Shown here in pieces: positions 22,151 through 34,742 of a stretch of DNA of 64,000 nucleotides. This DNA comes from Daucus carota subsp. sativus (taxonomy: Eukaryota > Streptophyta > Magnoliopsida > Apiales > Apiaceae), in NCBI RefSeq assembly GCF_001625215.2, contig NC_030384.2:26152527-26216526 (forward strand), in the 5' to 3' direction. The position numbers and the translations under genes were made by a program. Numbering within the stretch: position 1 is the first letter of the stretch; every line of letters begins with the position of its first letter. The notes under the pieces were generated by a model that was not told where the DNA came from, ran no database searches, and saw nothing but the letters and a program-made list of their open reading frames with translations.

Positions 22151-25100
22151 TGAAGATTCAAAATTCTATACTGGAAAAGAAGAAAATTTCTTTAGAAGAA
22201 GCAACAAGATCACTCTTCACAGAAAAGACTGTAGAGGAATTTGATCCCAGGATCCTTTTACCTGATGAGGTATCCTATTAGATTAATACTATATATGCTT
22301 TCAATGGTGGAAGCTTATATTAGGCTATTCATTTGTGGTCAATTTGTTTACATTTTCAGGAGTGTAGGACAAGTCAACCTCCTGTGTTTTCAGATGATTC
22401 TAGCACTGATGATGACTATAACCCATCATCTGATCCGGACAGTGACAGTGGTTAGTTAAATTAATACCAGCTCTATATAATGCATTGTATTGAATTCCAG
22501 TTAGATTAAATGTTATACTGTTGTTCTGCAGGGGATGAATGTTCTTTTGATGGAGATATTGAAGTAAACAAGGCAATTCCAAAGGAATATGCAAGCCTTG
22601 GCAGTCCAGACGCATTGTGTTCAAAGTGTGGCGCCCGTATGTGGAAGGAAGAGAGAGTGAATAAAAATGTTACCAAGGGAGCTCCTATATTCTCCACATG
22701 TTGCAAGAAGGGTGAAGTTAAACTACCACCATCACCCCCTACTCCTGCATACTTACTAGATCTTTACAACTGTAATGCACGTGGTCTAGCGTTTGAAAGG
22801 AACATCAGGCTTTATAATTCTATGTTTGCCTTTACATCAAGTGGTGGTCATGTTGATCATTCTATTAATAATGGTAGAGGCCCTTATGTTTATCGTCTCA
22901 ATGGTCAAAACCATCACGTGTTTGGGCAGTTGATACCAGATAATGGGGAAGATCCAAAATTCTGCCAGCTTTACATCTATGACACGGGGAATGAAGTCAA
23001 CAACCGCCTCCGGTGGGTCAATGTAGCTGATAACCAGGAAGTGGATGAGGATGTTGTTCAGGGTCTCATACAGATGCTTGACCAGACTAATGAGTTGGTG
23101 CATAAATTTCGGATGGCACGTGATCGCTGGGAAAAAGATCACATGGTCGATTTGAAAGTGGAGTTGAAAGTTTGCAGAGCACAAAGTGGAAGAGAAAACC
23201 ACATATCATCTTCTGATGAGGTTGCTGGAATATTGGTTGGTAGCACTGATAATACCATCCCTGACCGAGATATAATAATCCATAAGAAATTTGGTGGTTT
23301 GCAGAGGATTTCTTATATTCACCCAAAATTGATGTCACTTCAGTATCCTTTGCTATTTCCTTGCGGAGAAGATGGTTACGACGACAAGATACCCTTCCAG
23401 TCTCCGAAAAGAACTCGCGCAAGGACTGTGATATGATATCTTTGAAAGATTATTATTGTTACAGGTTTCAAGTTCGACCAAATGAAGGTAACTATATGTC
23501 ATATATTGGTAATTATGTTTATGTTATATGTTAATGTTTTCTTTAGTATTAACAGCTTTCTATTTTACAATGTATTTTCATGATATTTTTCTGATATATT
23601 GTGCTTGCATCTCAGCAAATACTTGCTGCATACAATTAACTGAAAAATGAAAAATATGTTATTGCAGGTTACACACCACGTCTAGGTGGCAGACTTTTTC
23701 AGCAATATATGGTTGATGAATTCTCTACTATCGAGCAAACACGGTTGTGGTGGTTCAGGACACATCAGACTACACTGCGCAATGAGTTGTATAGTCATAT
23801 TTGTGATTCTTTGCGCAAGGGTGATTCAAACTCTGCCACAGTAGGCAAAGGTGTAATACTACCAGCTGGATATGTTGGATCCAAACGTTATATGCAACAA
23901 AATTTCCAAGATGCCCTTGCTGTCTGTCGCCACGTAGGACATCCAGATATTTTCTTGACAATGACATGTAACTCAATGTGGGATGAAATACAGCGGATGA
24001 TGACTTATGTGCCAGGATGCACTCCTGCAAATTCTCCCGACATTGTATCAAGAGTTTTTAGATTGAAGCTTGAGCAGTTAACAAATGATATAAAGAAGAA
24101 ATCGTTTTTTGGCAAATGTATTGGAGGTAATTGAAGACCTTATTCCAATTAATTTATTTTTTCCCATTTAACTTTTATCCATTTATTGTCAACCTATTTC
24201 TCAAGTACTTAAAGTACAGATTGTTAGATTAATGGTTATACTAATTCCTGGATATCTCATTCGCAGTAATGTATGTTTTCGAATTCCAGAAAAGAGGTTT
24301 GCCGCATGTTCACATGTTAATTTGGTTGGACTCTGCTTCTAAAAAGTATCTCAAAGAAAATGTTGACAAATTTGTGTCTGCTGAAATTCCGGATCCTATC
24401 AAAGATCCGGCAGGTTATGCTGTTGTCAAAGCGTTTATGATCCATGGGCCATGTGGTTTGGAAAACACTAAATCTCCTTGCATGAAGAATTTAAAGTGTA
24501 TAAGACATTTCCCTAAGAAGTAAGTTCCCTCTGATCAGTTTAGGACTTAATTATTGCAGCTTAATATAATCAATTTCTTACACAGCATGTGTTAAATTGA
24601 CTAAGTATGTAATTTTGTATAGGTACTGCTCCCGGACCATCTTTGACGAAAGTGGATTCCCTGTATATATGAGGCGTAAGCAAAATATTACAGTCAAAGT
24701 AAGGAAGGCAGAGTTGGATAATCAATGGGTTGTCTCGTACAATCGTGATTTATTGGTCAAGTACCAATGTCACATGAACATTGAGATTTGTTGTCATGCA
24801 CGCAGTATCAAATATTTATTTAAATATTGCCTTAAAGGACATGACACTGCGACAGTTCACGTGACTGGGAGGCGTAAGAAAAAACTTCCTCAAAATCCTG
24901 ATGAGCCAGTTGATGAAATTCAAGCGTATTTTGATGGACGTTATGTTTGTGGAGCAGAGGCGGCATATAGAATATTCAGCTTTCCAAAACATCACAGAAC
25001 ACTCTCTGTTGAAAGACTACCATTTCATTTACCTGGCCAAAAAAGCTGCACCTTTCATGCTAATGAAAACTTGGGAAAAGTTGCAGACAAAGAAAAAGAT

Positions 25101-26575
25101 CGATTGAGTAAATTAGAAGCTTTATTTCTTCTAAACAGGTCTGATCCAAATGCGAATTCTTACACGTATGATCAAATACCCCAACACTACGTCTGGAATG
25201 ATGGTAGCCGAAGGTGGACTCCAAGGAAAAAAGGACAGCAGATTGGCCGGCTGACATATACTCATCATAGCAGCGGTGAAATATGGTATCTCCGCATGTT
25301 ATTAACCAAGGTACAAGGTCCTACTTCATTTGAAATGTTAAAAACTGTAAATGGTGTACAGTTTAATACATTCCGTGATGCATGTAAAGAATACGGGTTG
25401 CTTGACGACGACAACGAATGGCATGTAGTTTTAGACCAGTGTGCTGCTGGTGGTTTGCCACCTCAAATACGGCAATTGTTTGTTCATATTATTATGAATT
25501 GTAAAGTCACTGATCTTGCCAACCTGTGGGACAAGCACTGGAATCAAATGGTTGATGATATATTATTGAAGAGGCGTCAAAGAACCGAGAATTCCACCCT
25601 TATTCTCAATGACATGCAACTTCAGTATTATGCTCTTGCAGGTACTATTTTGTACATACCTAGCTCACATATAAATTTAAAGAATATTCGGTTCACTTCT
25701 TAATGTTTTAAATTGACTGATTTTCTATATTTGTCCAAAATGCAGAAATTGATGACTTGCTCCGTTCTGTTGGCAAGAGTTTGAAGAACTACACTCAGTT
25801 GCCACAACCCCCTACAAGCTATTTACATATTGGTACCAATAATTTAATTCTAGAGGAAACAAACTACAATCTTGGGGAGATGGCTGCTGAGCACCAGAAG
25901 CTGCTTTCCAGTTGCAACAACGAGCAGCTAAGTGTATACAAAGCTGTAATGAAATCTGTTGAATCTAATGAAGGGGGTCTTTTTTTCCTTTACGGGAGCG
26001 GAGGTTGTGGAAAGACCTATGTTTGGAGAACCTTGATTGCGAAACTTAGATCTCAAGGTGACATAGTTCTTCCTGTTGCTTCTTCTGGGATAGCAGCAAC
26101 ACTTTTACCCGGTGGTAGAACTGCGCACTCTAGATTCAAAATCCCCATTGTGCTTGATGATTACTCACTTTGCAATATAGCTCACAACTCAGACATAGCT
26201 GAGCTGATTAGGCAGACAAAACTAATCATTTGGGATGAAGCACCTATGCAACATAGCTAGGTATGCTTTTGAATGTCTGGATCGATCACTAAAAAATATT
26301 ATGAAATCTGTTGATCCGGAGCGTGCTAAGCTGCCATTTGGTGGTATTACTGTGTTATTGGGTGGAGATTTTCGGCAGATTCTACCTGTTATTACTGAAG
26401 GCGAGAGGGCTGAAATTGTCTCTGCATGTATAACCAGATCACGTTTGTGGTCTATATGTAAAATCTTTCTTCTCACAAGAAATATGCGCATTAAGGAAGG
26501 AAGGTCTGCAGAGGAGGTTCAGGAACTCATCAAATTTGCCAAATGGGTGTTGGATGCTGGGGACGGAAATCTTCT

Positions 26576-26591
26576 CCCCCCCCCCCCCCCC
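26576..26591 (+). repeat. C16 homopolymer inside the helicase frame
   Basis: Sixteen consecutive C bases encode five prolines (LLPPPPPTDG) between helicase motifs, and the frame stays open across it. Such runs slip easily in replication and sequencing, so the length should be treated with caution. Confidence 0.8.
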
Positions 26592-27557
26592 ACAGATGGA
26601 AATGTTTATGCCGAGGATGAAATTTTGATCCCAACTGAATTCTGTGATTTCAGCTCTGCTAATTCCATTGATAAAATGGTTGAAAGCACCTTTCCAAATT
26701 TCATCGCCAATTGTCGTGATCCTTCTTACTTGAGTGAAAGAGCAATCTTGACTCCTACGAATCAGACTGTATCTCATCTCAATATTGTGATTGTCGACAA
26801 GCTCCCGGGGGAATCAGTTTCCTACTATAGTGTGGATAGTGCTGAAGAATTTGGCGGCTCTGACGATGATCTCAAATCTGCTTTCCCATTAGAATACCTC
26901 AACTCTCTCTTTGTTCCAGGTATGCCACCTCATGAACTTAAGCTTAAAGTTGGAGTAGTTGTCATGTTAATGAGGAACTTAAATCAAACTCTTGGCTTAT
27001 GTAACGGAACACGAATGATTGTAACAAAAACTCTGAAATTTTGTGTGGAGTGCGAAGTGATTTCTGGTGCTTTTATTGGTACTCGGCATTTTATTCCTCG
27101 GATGGAGTTATGTCCAAGTGATAGTAGATTGCCTTACAAACTGGTTCGGAAGCAGATGCCGCTGCAAATATGTTACGCAATGACTATAAACAAGGCCCAA
27201 GGTCAATCTTTGCAGAATGTGGGCCTTTACCTTCCAAAATCTGTTTTCACTCATGGTCAGTTCTACGTGGCCATTAGCAGAGTTACCTCACCTCAAGGCT
27301 TAAGAATATTTGTTGACAGTGAAGGCGGTGAGCCAACCAACATTACTAAGAATGTAGTGTATAAGGAGATTTTCTATGCATTACCCTACAAATAGATTGC
27401 TTTCCATTCAGTTAAGTTGTAATATGTATGAACTGTAATCTAATTTTGGGTGTTGTGAACTATTTTGGGCTAATATAAATAGACTTTATCTATCTTTCAT
27501 TTCACATATAAACAAGTCTTTTGTTGTACTCCAATATTTGTTTTTTGTGTAATATAT

Positions 27558-27899
27558 ATGTTTACTGAAGTTGCTGGGAACAAATTTCCTCAAACAATTG
27601 TGATAGGCAATGTTGAAAAAATAGGGACTCCTTTTATCAACATTGTTTCAAACAGCAGAGCACAAATAGGCCACGGTAAATTGTTTTCATCTTTGCCGTT
27701 TCCTTATGATAAATTGTGTCAACTTGGATTCCATACTCCATATTACATATTGCAACTTAAGAAATTCTTTACTTCTTGGATTTATTGCAGAGTGAAAAAA
27801 GCAACCTTGGAAAGGCTAATGGCAGAGGCAAAAGAAAGGCTAATTCATCAACCGTGCAGAGGAACAAAGGTACAAAACCACACACATCTTCAATCATAA
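27558..27899 (+). CDS. Unassigned 113-codon ORF downstream of the helicase
   Basis: ATG at 27,558 opens 113 codons to TAA at 27,899. The middle (FINIVSNSRAQIGHG followed by GTAAATT) loosely resembles the 'IIIIANSRPMIYNG' plus donor found in the RPA1-like gene at 38.7 kb, so this could be a stray RPA1 exon pair. The second part after an AG (27,791) reads SEKSNLGKANGRGKRKA, a basic stretch. Splicing at these sites gives a stop in the ATG frame, so the structure is unresolved and the product may not exist. Confidence 0.25.
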   Translation: MFTEVAGNKFPQTIVIGNVEKIGTPFINIVSNSRAQIGHGKLFSSLPFPYDKLCQLGFHTPYYILQLKKFFTSWIYCRVKKATLERLMAEAKERLIHQPCRGTKVQNHTHLQS

Positions 27900-28109
27900 A
27901 AGGATGTCGACATACCTGCAATAATTATCCCACTTTTTGGACCAAGACAAACACTATTCTCTGTGGAAAGTAAAATAATATAGCTGTTCATTCACGGGTA
28001 TGTAGATTTAAAGTAGCAAGATTCCTTTCTAATGATGAATCACAAAGACTTATGGAATCAACCAGGCCTTTAAAATCCATTGTGGTTCCAAGGTAGAATT
28101 TTGAAGATC

Positions 28110-29279
28110 ATGGATGACATCCCATATCAAATGATATCCAACCTACGTCCTCATAGGAGATCTGATTGGAAGCTTAAGCTTCGATTAACAAGAATGTGGC
28201 AAGGGCTCAATCAAAATGCAGAAAGAGCTTGAATGAACTACATTTTTGTTGATGCTTTGGTAAGTTAATTCTTTTCATTTTTCAAACAGGACATACCACA
28301 CATATGTATATTATTAATATTAATTATTAATTATTTTGTTTTAAAAACAGGGAGGACGCATTCATGCATGGTCTCCGACACGATACATCCAGCAGCCTGA
28401 CAATTATATTGTTGAAGGAGAAACATACAATGTTCATAACTTTGTTGTTAGGCAATGTCCGGACAGGCAGCTTTTCAGATGCTTCAGAAATGATATTTAT
28501 ATTGAGTTTAATCGTATGACTGAGTTATTGGTAACCAGAGATGTGGACTACATCCCGCCTCATGTGTTCGAATTCACTGATTTTTGTCAGCTTTAATCGA
28601 TGCTGCAGGCGAAGACAAATATTTGATAGGTGAGTGTTTTTGTTTCGTTAAAGATAGCCACACAGCAATTAAACAGACATGTTATTAATTATTTTTCTCC
28701 TTATGTAGATGTTGTTGGAATCCTGCAAGAATTTCATCCTGTCAGTAAACTTACAAACAAATACCGTCAGGAAATACCCGTCATTGAGTTTACGATCACG
28801 GATATGTTGTTAGTGCTTCTATTTTTAATCTCTTATGTTGTTAAATTATTAAGCAGTTAATTTTTTAAACATTCTATTATTATTTCAACAGCTCCTCTGC
28901 CAAAGTGGTTTTCTATAATGAAATGGCAGAGCACTTTGATCAAGCGATCCACGATGCTGTCCAACATCCTGTTATCATTATAATCTCCAGTTGTAGAGCT
29001 AAAATCTTCCCCGGTACTTTACATTCCCTTCTTTTCATTTGTTTAAATATTTGTACAAGACTAATTGATGGAGATATTTTAGATGGCCCAAAGTTGACAA
29101 ACATGCCAGCAACAAGGTTTTTTATAAATCCATATCATGAAGCGGTTGAGGATCTTAGGAATGGAATCAGGTGTGTAATGTAATGAACATATTTTTATGT
29201 TTTTTTTATATGAAATATCTATTTTCATTATGCAAATATTGGATGCTGCAGGTTGGCTCAATGGCAGAATAATCATTGA
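28110..29279 (+). pseudogene. RPA1-like gene 1 (truncated pseudogene)
   Basis: Exons at 28,110-28,259, 28,351-28,629, 28,709-28,805, 28,892-29,013, 29,093-29,170 and 29,252-29,279 encode MDDIPYQMISNLRPHRRSDW, a DUF223/OB-fold with RIHAWSP and YNVHNFVVRQ, then VVFYNEMAEHFDQAI, and ATRFFINPYHEAV. This is the order of the first two OB folds of replication protein A 70-kDa-like proteins, which coat single-stranded DNA in the nucleus. A TGA interrupts exon 1 (ERA*MNYIFVD), a frame slip occurs near 28,592 and the zinc-ribbon OB fold is missing. Plant autonomous Helitrons often carry such genes beside Rep-helicase. This copy is inactive. Confidence 0.75.
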
Positions 29280-29866
29280 GGTTGTGAAATATAAGGAACC
29301 AATTCTATGCTTCTTCTACTTGAAGTTAAGATTGTCTACACTTTGTAAGTGATCAATCATTGCTGCATATCTAAGTCCGAATTGAAATATCCAGATTGCT
29401 GTAAAATATAATCAACTGGCTGCTTTAGCTTCTTAAGATCTAAGTGAAGGTTTGTATTATTTTCTTTGCCAGATTTGTTTTTTAAGACATTATTATGTTG
29501 TAAAATATCTTAAAATGGTTCCTTTAACTAATGAATCAAGGTTGTGATTTTAATTCTTGCAGTGTGTGCTAATGAGCTGTAAATGTTTATTCTGAACAAT
29601 TTGGTTAATTTGCTGTGAACAATCTATTTGGTTACAGTGTATAATATCTTGCTGGAAATCCCACATAAGAAACCGCATTAGTTCCCTGTTATGGTTATAT
29701 TCTTATGTTCTTGCAATTTAACAACCTTGGGACAACCAATTGCATGCATTTCTGATATAAATAGTACCATCTTACAGGAGCAAAAGATTCACTTAGAATA
29801 ATACAGTTTCCTAATTTGTTGAGCAATCAAAATGACATCAAGTTTTCAATACTACACACATAATAT

Positions 29867-31871
29867 CTATTCTTCCACTGTGACATCGAAAGTCCTTCTG
29901 TTGCGATAAACAAAGACCAGTTTGTCTCCCTCTTTCAGTTCCTTCTTAATTGTGAACTTTGTCCACCCTTTTGCAAGCCTGCACATGTTTTGAGCCCTCC
30001 ACACTTTCATCTGAAATTCCTCGTCTTCACAAACCAGTTTAACAGTTGTCAAACTCTTCCAAGATTTGTAAATAGGTAGTAGATCACGAGGTAAGAACTG
30101 GTGACAGATTACAAAAATGAATTAATAAATATAGGACAACATGAAATTTCTATTTTTGATGGCACAGAAATCACAATTGTCAAAAATGCATGCTTACCAC
30201 CCCGTGACCTCTCTTATCAACATGAGATTTCTTCAGAACAATTGCATTGTTACTGTTGTTAACCATTGCTGCAGGAATATGATAGTTTTTCATTATTAGC
30301 TAACTTCATGAAGTGCATTAACTGAAAAATTCATAATATCTGTGAATAAGAGTATGCTCACTGTTCAGTTCATCATGCTCTTCTGGATCTGCTCCATTGC
30401 TAAGTTGGTTCGAAACATGAAAATTCCGCCCCTTGAAGAACAAGTCCATACCGCCATTACTCTTATAAACAGAAACTTCAAAGGTAGACAGTGCCACATA
30501 ACTGAAAATCATCACATCATTCACATTGAGGGAATATGTCTGCACAATTTTTTCTACACCATATAGATAACAAAGTTTGTTATAGTAAGATAACGTGAAA
30601 GTCCTCTTATCAGCCATAACCACAGTCACAATGTCGTTCACAAGATTGGCATATTGTTCAACAAACAAACGTGGAATTTCCTGTTCAGATTGCATAGAAA
30701 TACATATGAATCAGGTTTCACACAAATAAAATACAGAGTTTTTCAGAATATTATACTGAAAGATTTTGGCGGAGCTTACCAACTGTCCATTTAAGCAGCA
30801 TTTCTTATCCAAGCATTTGAACCATTTCATGACCCCCGTATCGCTCCCCAGACCTTGCAATAAGTACACATATTTATAATATGAAATTATACAATAACTA
30901 CTTAAATCAAATGTATTATCCGCTAAATATTAAATCTAACCTTTGATATTACACTTTTCAAGATAATCTGCTGTGTAAACACAAATTTCAAACCTTTTAG
31001 GATAGTTAGTTCTAACAAATGAGCAAATATCCCCCTCATTCAACTCTGCTGCCTTTGCAAATTTGTACCATTCTTTATCAAAATAAATGTATCCATTCTT
31101 CCATTTCAACTTCACCAACCAAGAAAAGTACTTGAAGCCAATCTCTAACCATTTTACGTTATCATCAATTCCAAGATTTAATATTTCATCAGTTTTAATT
31201 AAAGACCTATAGAAGTACAAAGAACATATTATTAGAGAACATAATGCAGTGCCTTACTTATGTTATTTACAGAAAATTGTCCAAAAAATTATCTTATAAA
31301 ATCTCTTCTTCTTGAGATGACTACTACTTATGAGAAGATCTGAAGCTGCATAGCCACTACTATAAGCATTACACCAAATTATAGTAGACAAACTATCAAT
31401 TTCTAGATCAGGGAATCTAAAAAACCCTCTACTCATGCCCTCTAGGTCTTCATCAGAGTATTTAGTTTCATAATTGATCTCAACTGCAGTGGGGCTGAAC
31501 ACTTTTACATTGAAATGTCCTCCTCCAACATACTCCAAAGATAACATGTAATAAGGCCTCACACCATAAGTTATCATAAAGTTAGATAAGCCCTCTATCC
31601 ATTTATGACTATTACTATAAACACCCCCCCCATACAGCACCTGATGGCATGTGTAACCAAACATCACGTGGTATTTCTTCAGCGTATTCCACCACAAAAT
31701 CATTGGGTAGAACCTAAAACAAGCCAAAAAATCCATTTAACCCTAGATATAATTTAAACAAACAAATTTATCCTACATGTAAACGTCCGATGTTACCAAA
31801 TGGCCGATGACATAGGTCCAAGCTGTGTTCTCGCAGATAAATTGAATGGGTAAAGATGATGTAGCTTCCAT
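29867..31871 (-). CDS. Multi-B3 (REM-like) transcription factor gene inside the Helitron
   Basis: Seven exons fit GT-AG on the minus strand: 31,797-31,871; from 31,713 (3' end unresolved, before about 31,270); 30,941-31,206; 30,780-30,853; 30,362-30,680; 30,198-30,268; 29,867-30,097. The start reads MEATSSLPIQFICENTAWTY. B3 units are visible as LVLPNDFVVEYAEEIPRDVW; KWKNGYIYFDKEWYKFAKAA with LNEGDICSF; EIPRLFVEQYANLVNDIV with LNVNDVMIFSY; and VFLPRDLLPIYKSW with KGWTKFTIKKELKEGDKLVF. REM-type proteins have several B3 domains and bind DNA in the nucleus. The first B3 unit is thrown out of frame by a run of eight C (31,624-31,631); seven would restore it. The gene opposes the Helitron genes, as expected of a captured host gene. 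Confidence 0.7.
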
Positions 31872-31879
31872 TGATTGAT

Positions 31880-32530
31880 CTGTGTAAGGAAATTGTTAGG
31901 CCATCAAGTATTAACACCAAAAGTCTAGAACAAAGTACCAGGTACAGTAAAAAAATTATAGAAGTACCACTGACTCCAGCTTTTCGTACAAGCTTTGAGG
32001 ACCTGTAGAAAAATAAAATTACCACCTATGCGCAGAAGGAATAAAGAATAACAAGAGTACATTGACAAGAACAGAGCTATTCTAATGCTTACATTTTCCA
32101 AGAGCACGGCATGCAAGATGAAATAAATCGTCACTCAGAAAAGTACAGATATATTACAAGATAGCACGTTGTTTTGCAGCAAATAATAAATTCGACTGGG
32201 ACAGGTTGAGTTTTAGTGGCTCAATAAAAAAAGTTAACTCAATGAATGCTAAAGCCGTTACATGTATCAATATTTTCTCTGTTATGTTTGAGGCAACTAA
32301 CATGTGGTCACATACATTTTTACCAGTACAAGATATCGATACACGAAATATCGAGTTAATTATAAAACAAATCATCAAAATTACTCAAAATTAATATCAC
32401 GTCAAATTCAAATATTTTGCCTAAAATTTAATATTTTAAATTTAAATTTGAAATATTCACAGAAGAAACCTAAAATTTAAATTTATAGACAAAACCTAAA
32501 ATTTATATTCAATAACGACCAATACAAAAA
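31880..32530. other. Upstream region of the B3 gene; no gene seen
   Basis: AT-rich sequence, presumably 5' flank or promoter of the minus-strand B3 gene. Short open frames on both strands show no family resemblance. From 32,545 (GGACATCTCCAACAGTC) one end of a MITE-like sequence appears without a clear partner. Confidence 0.4.
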
Positions 32531-32944
32531 ATAATCTTTCTAAGGACATCTCCAACAGTCGAACCAATTTTTTGCTTAAATTTTGGTCCAAATTTAGGCC
32601 AAAACATCTTTCCATTCAAACAGTTTGGCCTGAGTTTTAGTCCAAATTCATATATCATTTTTTCCTTCTAACTATCTTTATATTATTATTCTAATCTTTT
32701 TAAGAATAATATATGAATTTGTATTAATATAAATTTAATTAAATTCATTATATTAAAATAATAATTACATTTGAACAAAGATACATGGAAATGATAAACT
32801 TAGAATTTGTAAAAAGTGAGATATTTAACTATATTCATATATTCAATACCGGTTTTTAGGATAAATCATACATTTACAAATCTCACACAGATCTGGGAGA
32901 AAAAACGATAAAAAAAAATATGTTCTAAACAATATAACTTTAAA

Positions 32945-34660
32945 ACATATACATCAGCTTCAGTTCTAGAGGAAATTGAGAAAACTCGTCGGAATTTCAT
33001 ATGGGGGCATTCAAGTCATGCACAGCATCAGGAAAAGAAAATGCATTTAGTTTCTTGGCAAAAGATATGTCGTCCTAAATCTCAAGGAGGACTTGGATTA
33101 GTGCCGATTAGAGCAAGGAACATAGCAATGCTGGGAAAATGGTCATACAAATGGACGAAAGACAGGAATAAGAGATGGAACATATGGCTAAGAGATAAAT
33201 ATAATTGTGGTGTGCACACGAGCATGGTGGAAGCATTACAGGGCAAACACTTATCGGGCACAATGTCGGACATCCTAAAAGCAATAACAGATCCGGTGAG
33301 TAAACAATCTCTAGCGCAATCAAGTTTCCCATGGAAAGTCAGAAACGGGGAATCAGTGTTTTTTTGGGAGGACTATTGGTTTGAAAATAAATGCCTCAAA
33401 TTTGAGCATAAGAGGCTTTACCAATTGTCAACTTTCAAGGAATCAACAGTGGCAATGGTTCATAAAATTTGGCTGGCTTCTTCACTTAAAAGTGAACATT
33501 TATGGACTAGACAGCTCAGGTCCTGGGAAAGTGAGGAAGTCTCGCAGCTAGAAGAAATTCTTAAGAAGCTTTTTTTGAGCAAGGATGATGATCAACTAAT
33601 TTGGGAAACTTCTAAAGCTGAATATTCAGTTAAACTAGCTGCAAATATTATGTCACCTTGCTCTCCTACGGTGAATTGGGAGTTTATATGGAAGTTGCGG
33701 GTTCCTCACAAAATCAAAATTTTTCTGTGGAAGCTGCACCTCAATATCCTGCCTACAAAAACTTTTCTATCTGCTAGAGGCATCATATTAGCAAAAGGGA
33801 TTATGTGTGAGTGGTGTAGCTGCTCCGAAGAAACGACAATTCATCTCTTGATAGAGTGCCCCCAGGCCAAAGATATATGGAAGCAAGTTTTCTCCTGGTG
33901 GCTGATGCCACATTTTATCCGCCACTTGGACTCTATTAACAGTCTCTGGAACCTCTTCAAAAAATCACGGTCGAAGAAAATTCACCTGTTATGGAGAATC
34001 ACTGTAAGTGCCACATTCTGGGCCCTCTGGCTACTTAGAAATGCAAAAGTTTTCAACTCACACGACACATCAAAGGAAGGTTTGCTTGCCATGATAAAGA
34101 ATCTCACAAAAGAATGGAGTCTGGCTTTTGATTTGATGATAGAATCATCTTTGCAGTGGTGGAATCATAACCCTGTAGGTTCCATCACATTCTCAGAATC
34201 CTATCAAATGGACAGTTTGTTTACTACGGGCAATTCATTGGTCGGTTTCATTGATGGTTCTCACAAAGCCAGAAGTGGTCAAATTCTTTCAGGCATGGGT
34301 GGGGTAATCCTAGACAGTGAAAAGAATACCATCTTTATTTTCTCTGGACCAGTATCTTCAGACTCCGCACTAGAAGCTGAATGGCAAGCTTTGAAGTTTA
34401 CAGTACAAGCCTTTGGAAAATCGCCCTATAAAGATAGGTCGTTAATTATTTATTCAGATTGTAGCAGACTAGTGTGTAAGTACCTCGAGATCACAACCTT
34501 GCAAGGAGCTGAAGAAAGTCTAAACTTATTAGTGCAAAATCTCAGCATTAAGGTCAAGTTAATACACAGGGACCTAAATCAAAAGGCGGATAAGCTAGCA
34601 AAAGAAGGTGCTTCAAGGCCCAGTTTAATTCATCTTTGGACTGGACCTCAGCTGGGCTAA
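32945..34660 (+). CDS. LINE B: RT C-terminus, zf-RVT and RNase H
   Basis: The open frame (ATG 33,041, but open from 32,945) encodes RRNFIWGHSSHAQHQEKKMH and SWQKICRPKSQGGLGLVPIR, the thumb-side end of a plant LINE reverse transcriptase. Next is a zinc-binding zf-RVT (KIKIFLWKLHLNILPTKTFL, CEWCSCSEETTIHLLIECPQ), then RNase H with the catalytic set D (FIDGSHKA), E (ALEAEWQAL), D (IYSDCSRL) and D (LNQKADKLAKEG). The endonuclease and RT palm are missing, so the element is 5'-truncated, as is usual for LINEs. The frame is uninterrupted, which points to a recent insertion, but no autonomous activity is possible. Confidence 0.85.
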   Translation, partial: TYTSASVLEEIEKTRRNFIWGHSSHAQHQEKKMHLVSWQKICRPKSQGGLGLVPIRARNIAMLGKWSYKWTKDRNKRWNIWLRDKYNCGVHTSMVEALQGKHLSGTMSDILKAITDPVSKQSLAQSSFPWKVRNGESVFFWEDYWFENKCLKFEHKRLYQLSTFKESTVAMVHKIWLASSLKSEHLWTRQLRSWESEEVSQLEEILKKLFLSKDDDQLIWETSKAEYSVKLAANIMSPCSPTVNWEFIWKLRVPHKIKIFLWKLHLNILPTKTFLSARGIILAKGIMCEWCSCSEETTIHLLIECPQAKDIWKQVFSWWLMPHFIRHLDSINSLWNLFKKSRSKKIHLLWRITVSATFWALWLLRNAKVFNSHDTSKEGLLAMIKNLTKEWSLAFDLMIESSLQWWNHNPVGSITFSESYQMDSLFTTGNSLVGFIDGSHKARSGQILSGMGGVILDSEKNTIFIFSGPVSSDSALEAEWQALKFTVQAFGKSPYKDRSLIIYSDCSRLVCKYLEITTLQGAEESLNLLVQNLSIKVKLIHRDLNQKADKLAKEGASRPSLIHLWTGPQLG

Positions 34661-34742
34661 TCCACTTTTATTTAGTGGCATTCATAAAATACTCTAAAGT
34701 CGAAAATCATAGCTAGTACACAGATATGTGGAGCCAAGGTTC

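Larger units (their letters stand above)
21107..27395 (+). pseudogene. Helitron Rep-helicase (two frameshifts)
   Basis: Twelve exons fit GT-AG rules: 21,107-21,115; 21,205-21,259; 21,491-21,607; 21,694-21,756; 21,854-21,982; 22,079-22,269; 22,360-22,450; 22,532-23,487; 23,668-24,126; 24,267-24,519; 24,623-25,641; 25,746-27,395, about 1,660 codons. The N-terminus (MAEGDDSDRSWRLF) is basic. Rep has the HUH motif (GLPHVHMLIW, exon 10) and paired tyrosines in KYLFKYCLKG (exon 11). The Pif1-type SF1 helicase has Walker A GSGGCGKT, Walker B IIWDEAPM, GGDFRQILPV and a C-terminal INKAQGQSLQNVGLYLPK plus YVAISRV. Rep nicks and joins single strands while the helicase unwinds DNA. Exon 8 loses frame near 23,432 (length modulo 3 is wrong). 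A 4-bp insertion after IIWDEAPMQH (about 26,255) breaks the helicase. All catalytic residues seen are intact, so decay is recent. Confidence 0.85.

Noticed and set aside
22837..23422. Minus-strand open frames of 111-121 codons
   Set aside because: They are shadows of the Rep exon on the plus strand, which has clear HUH/helicase homology.
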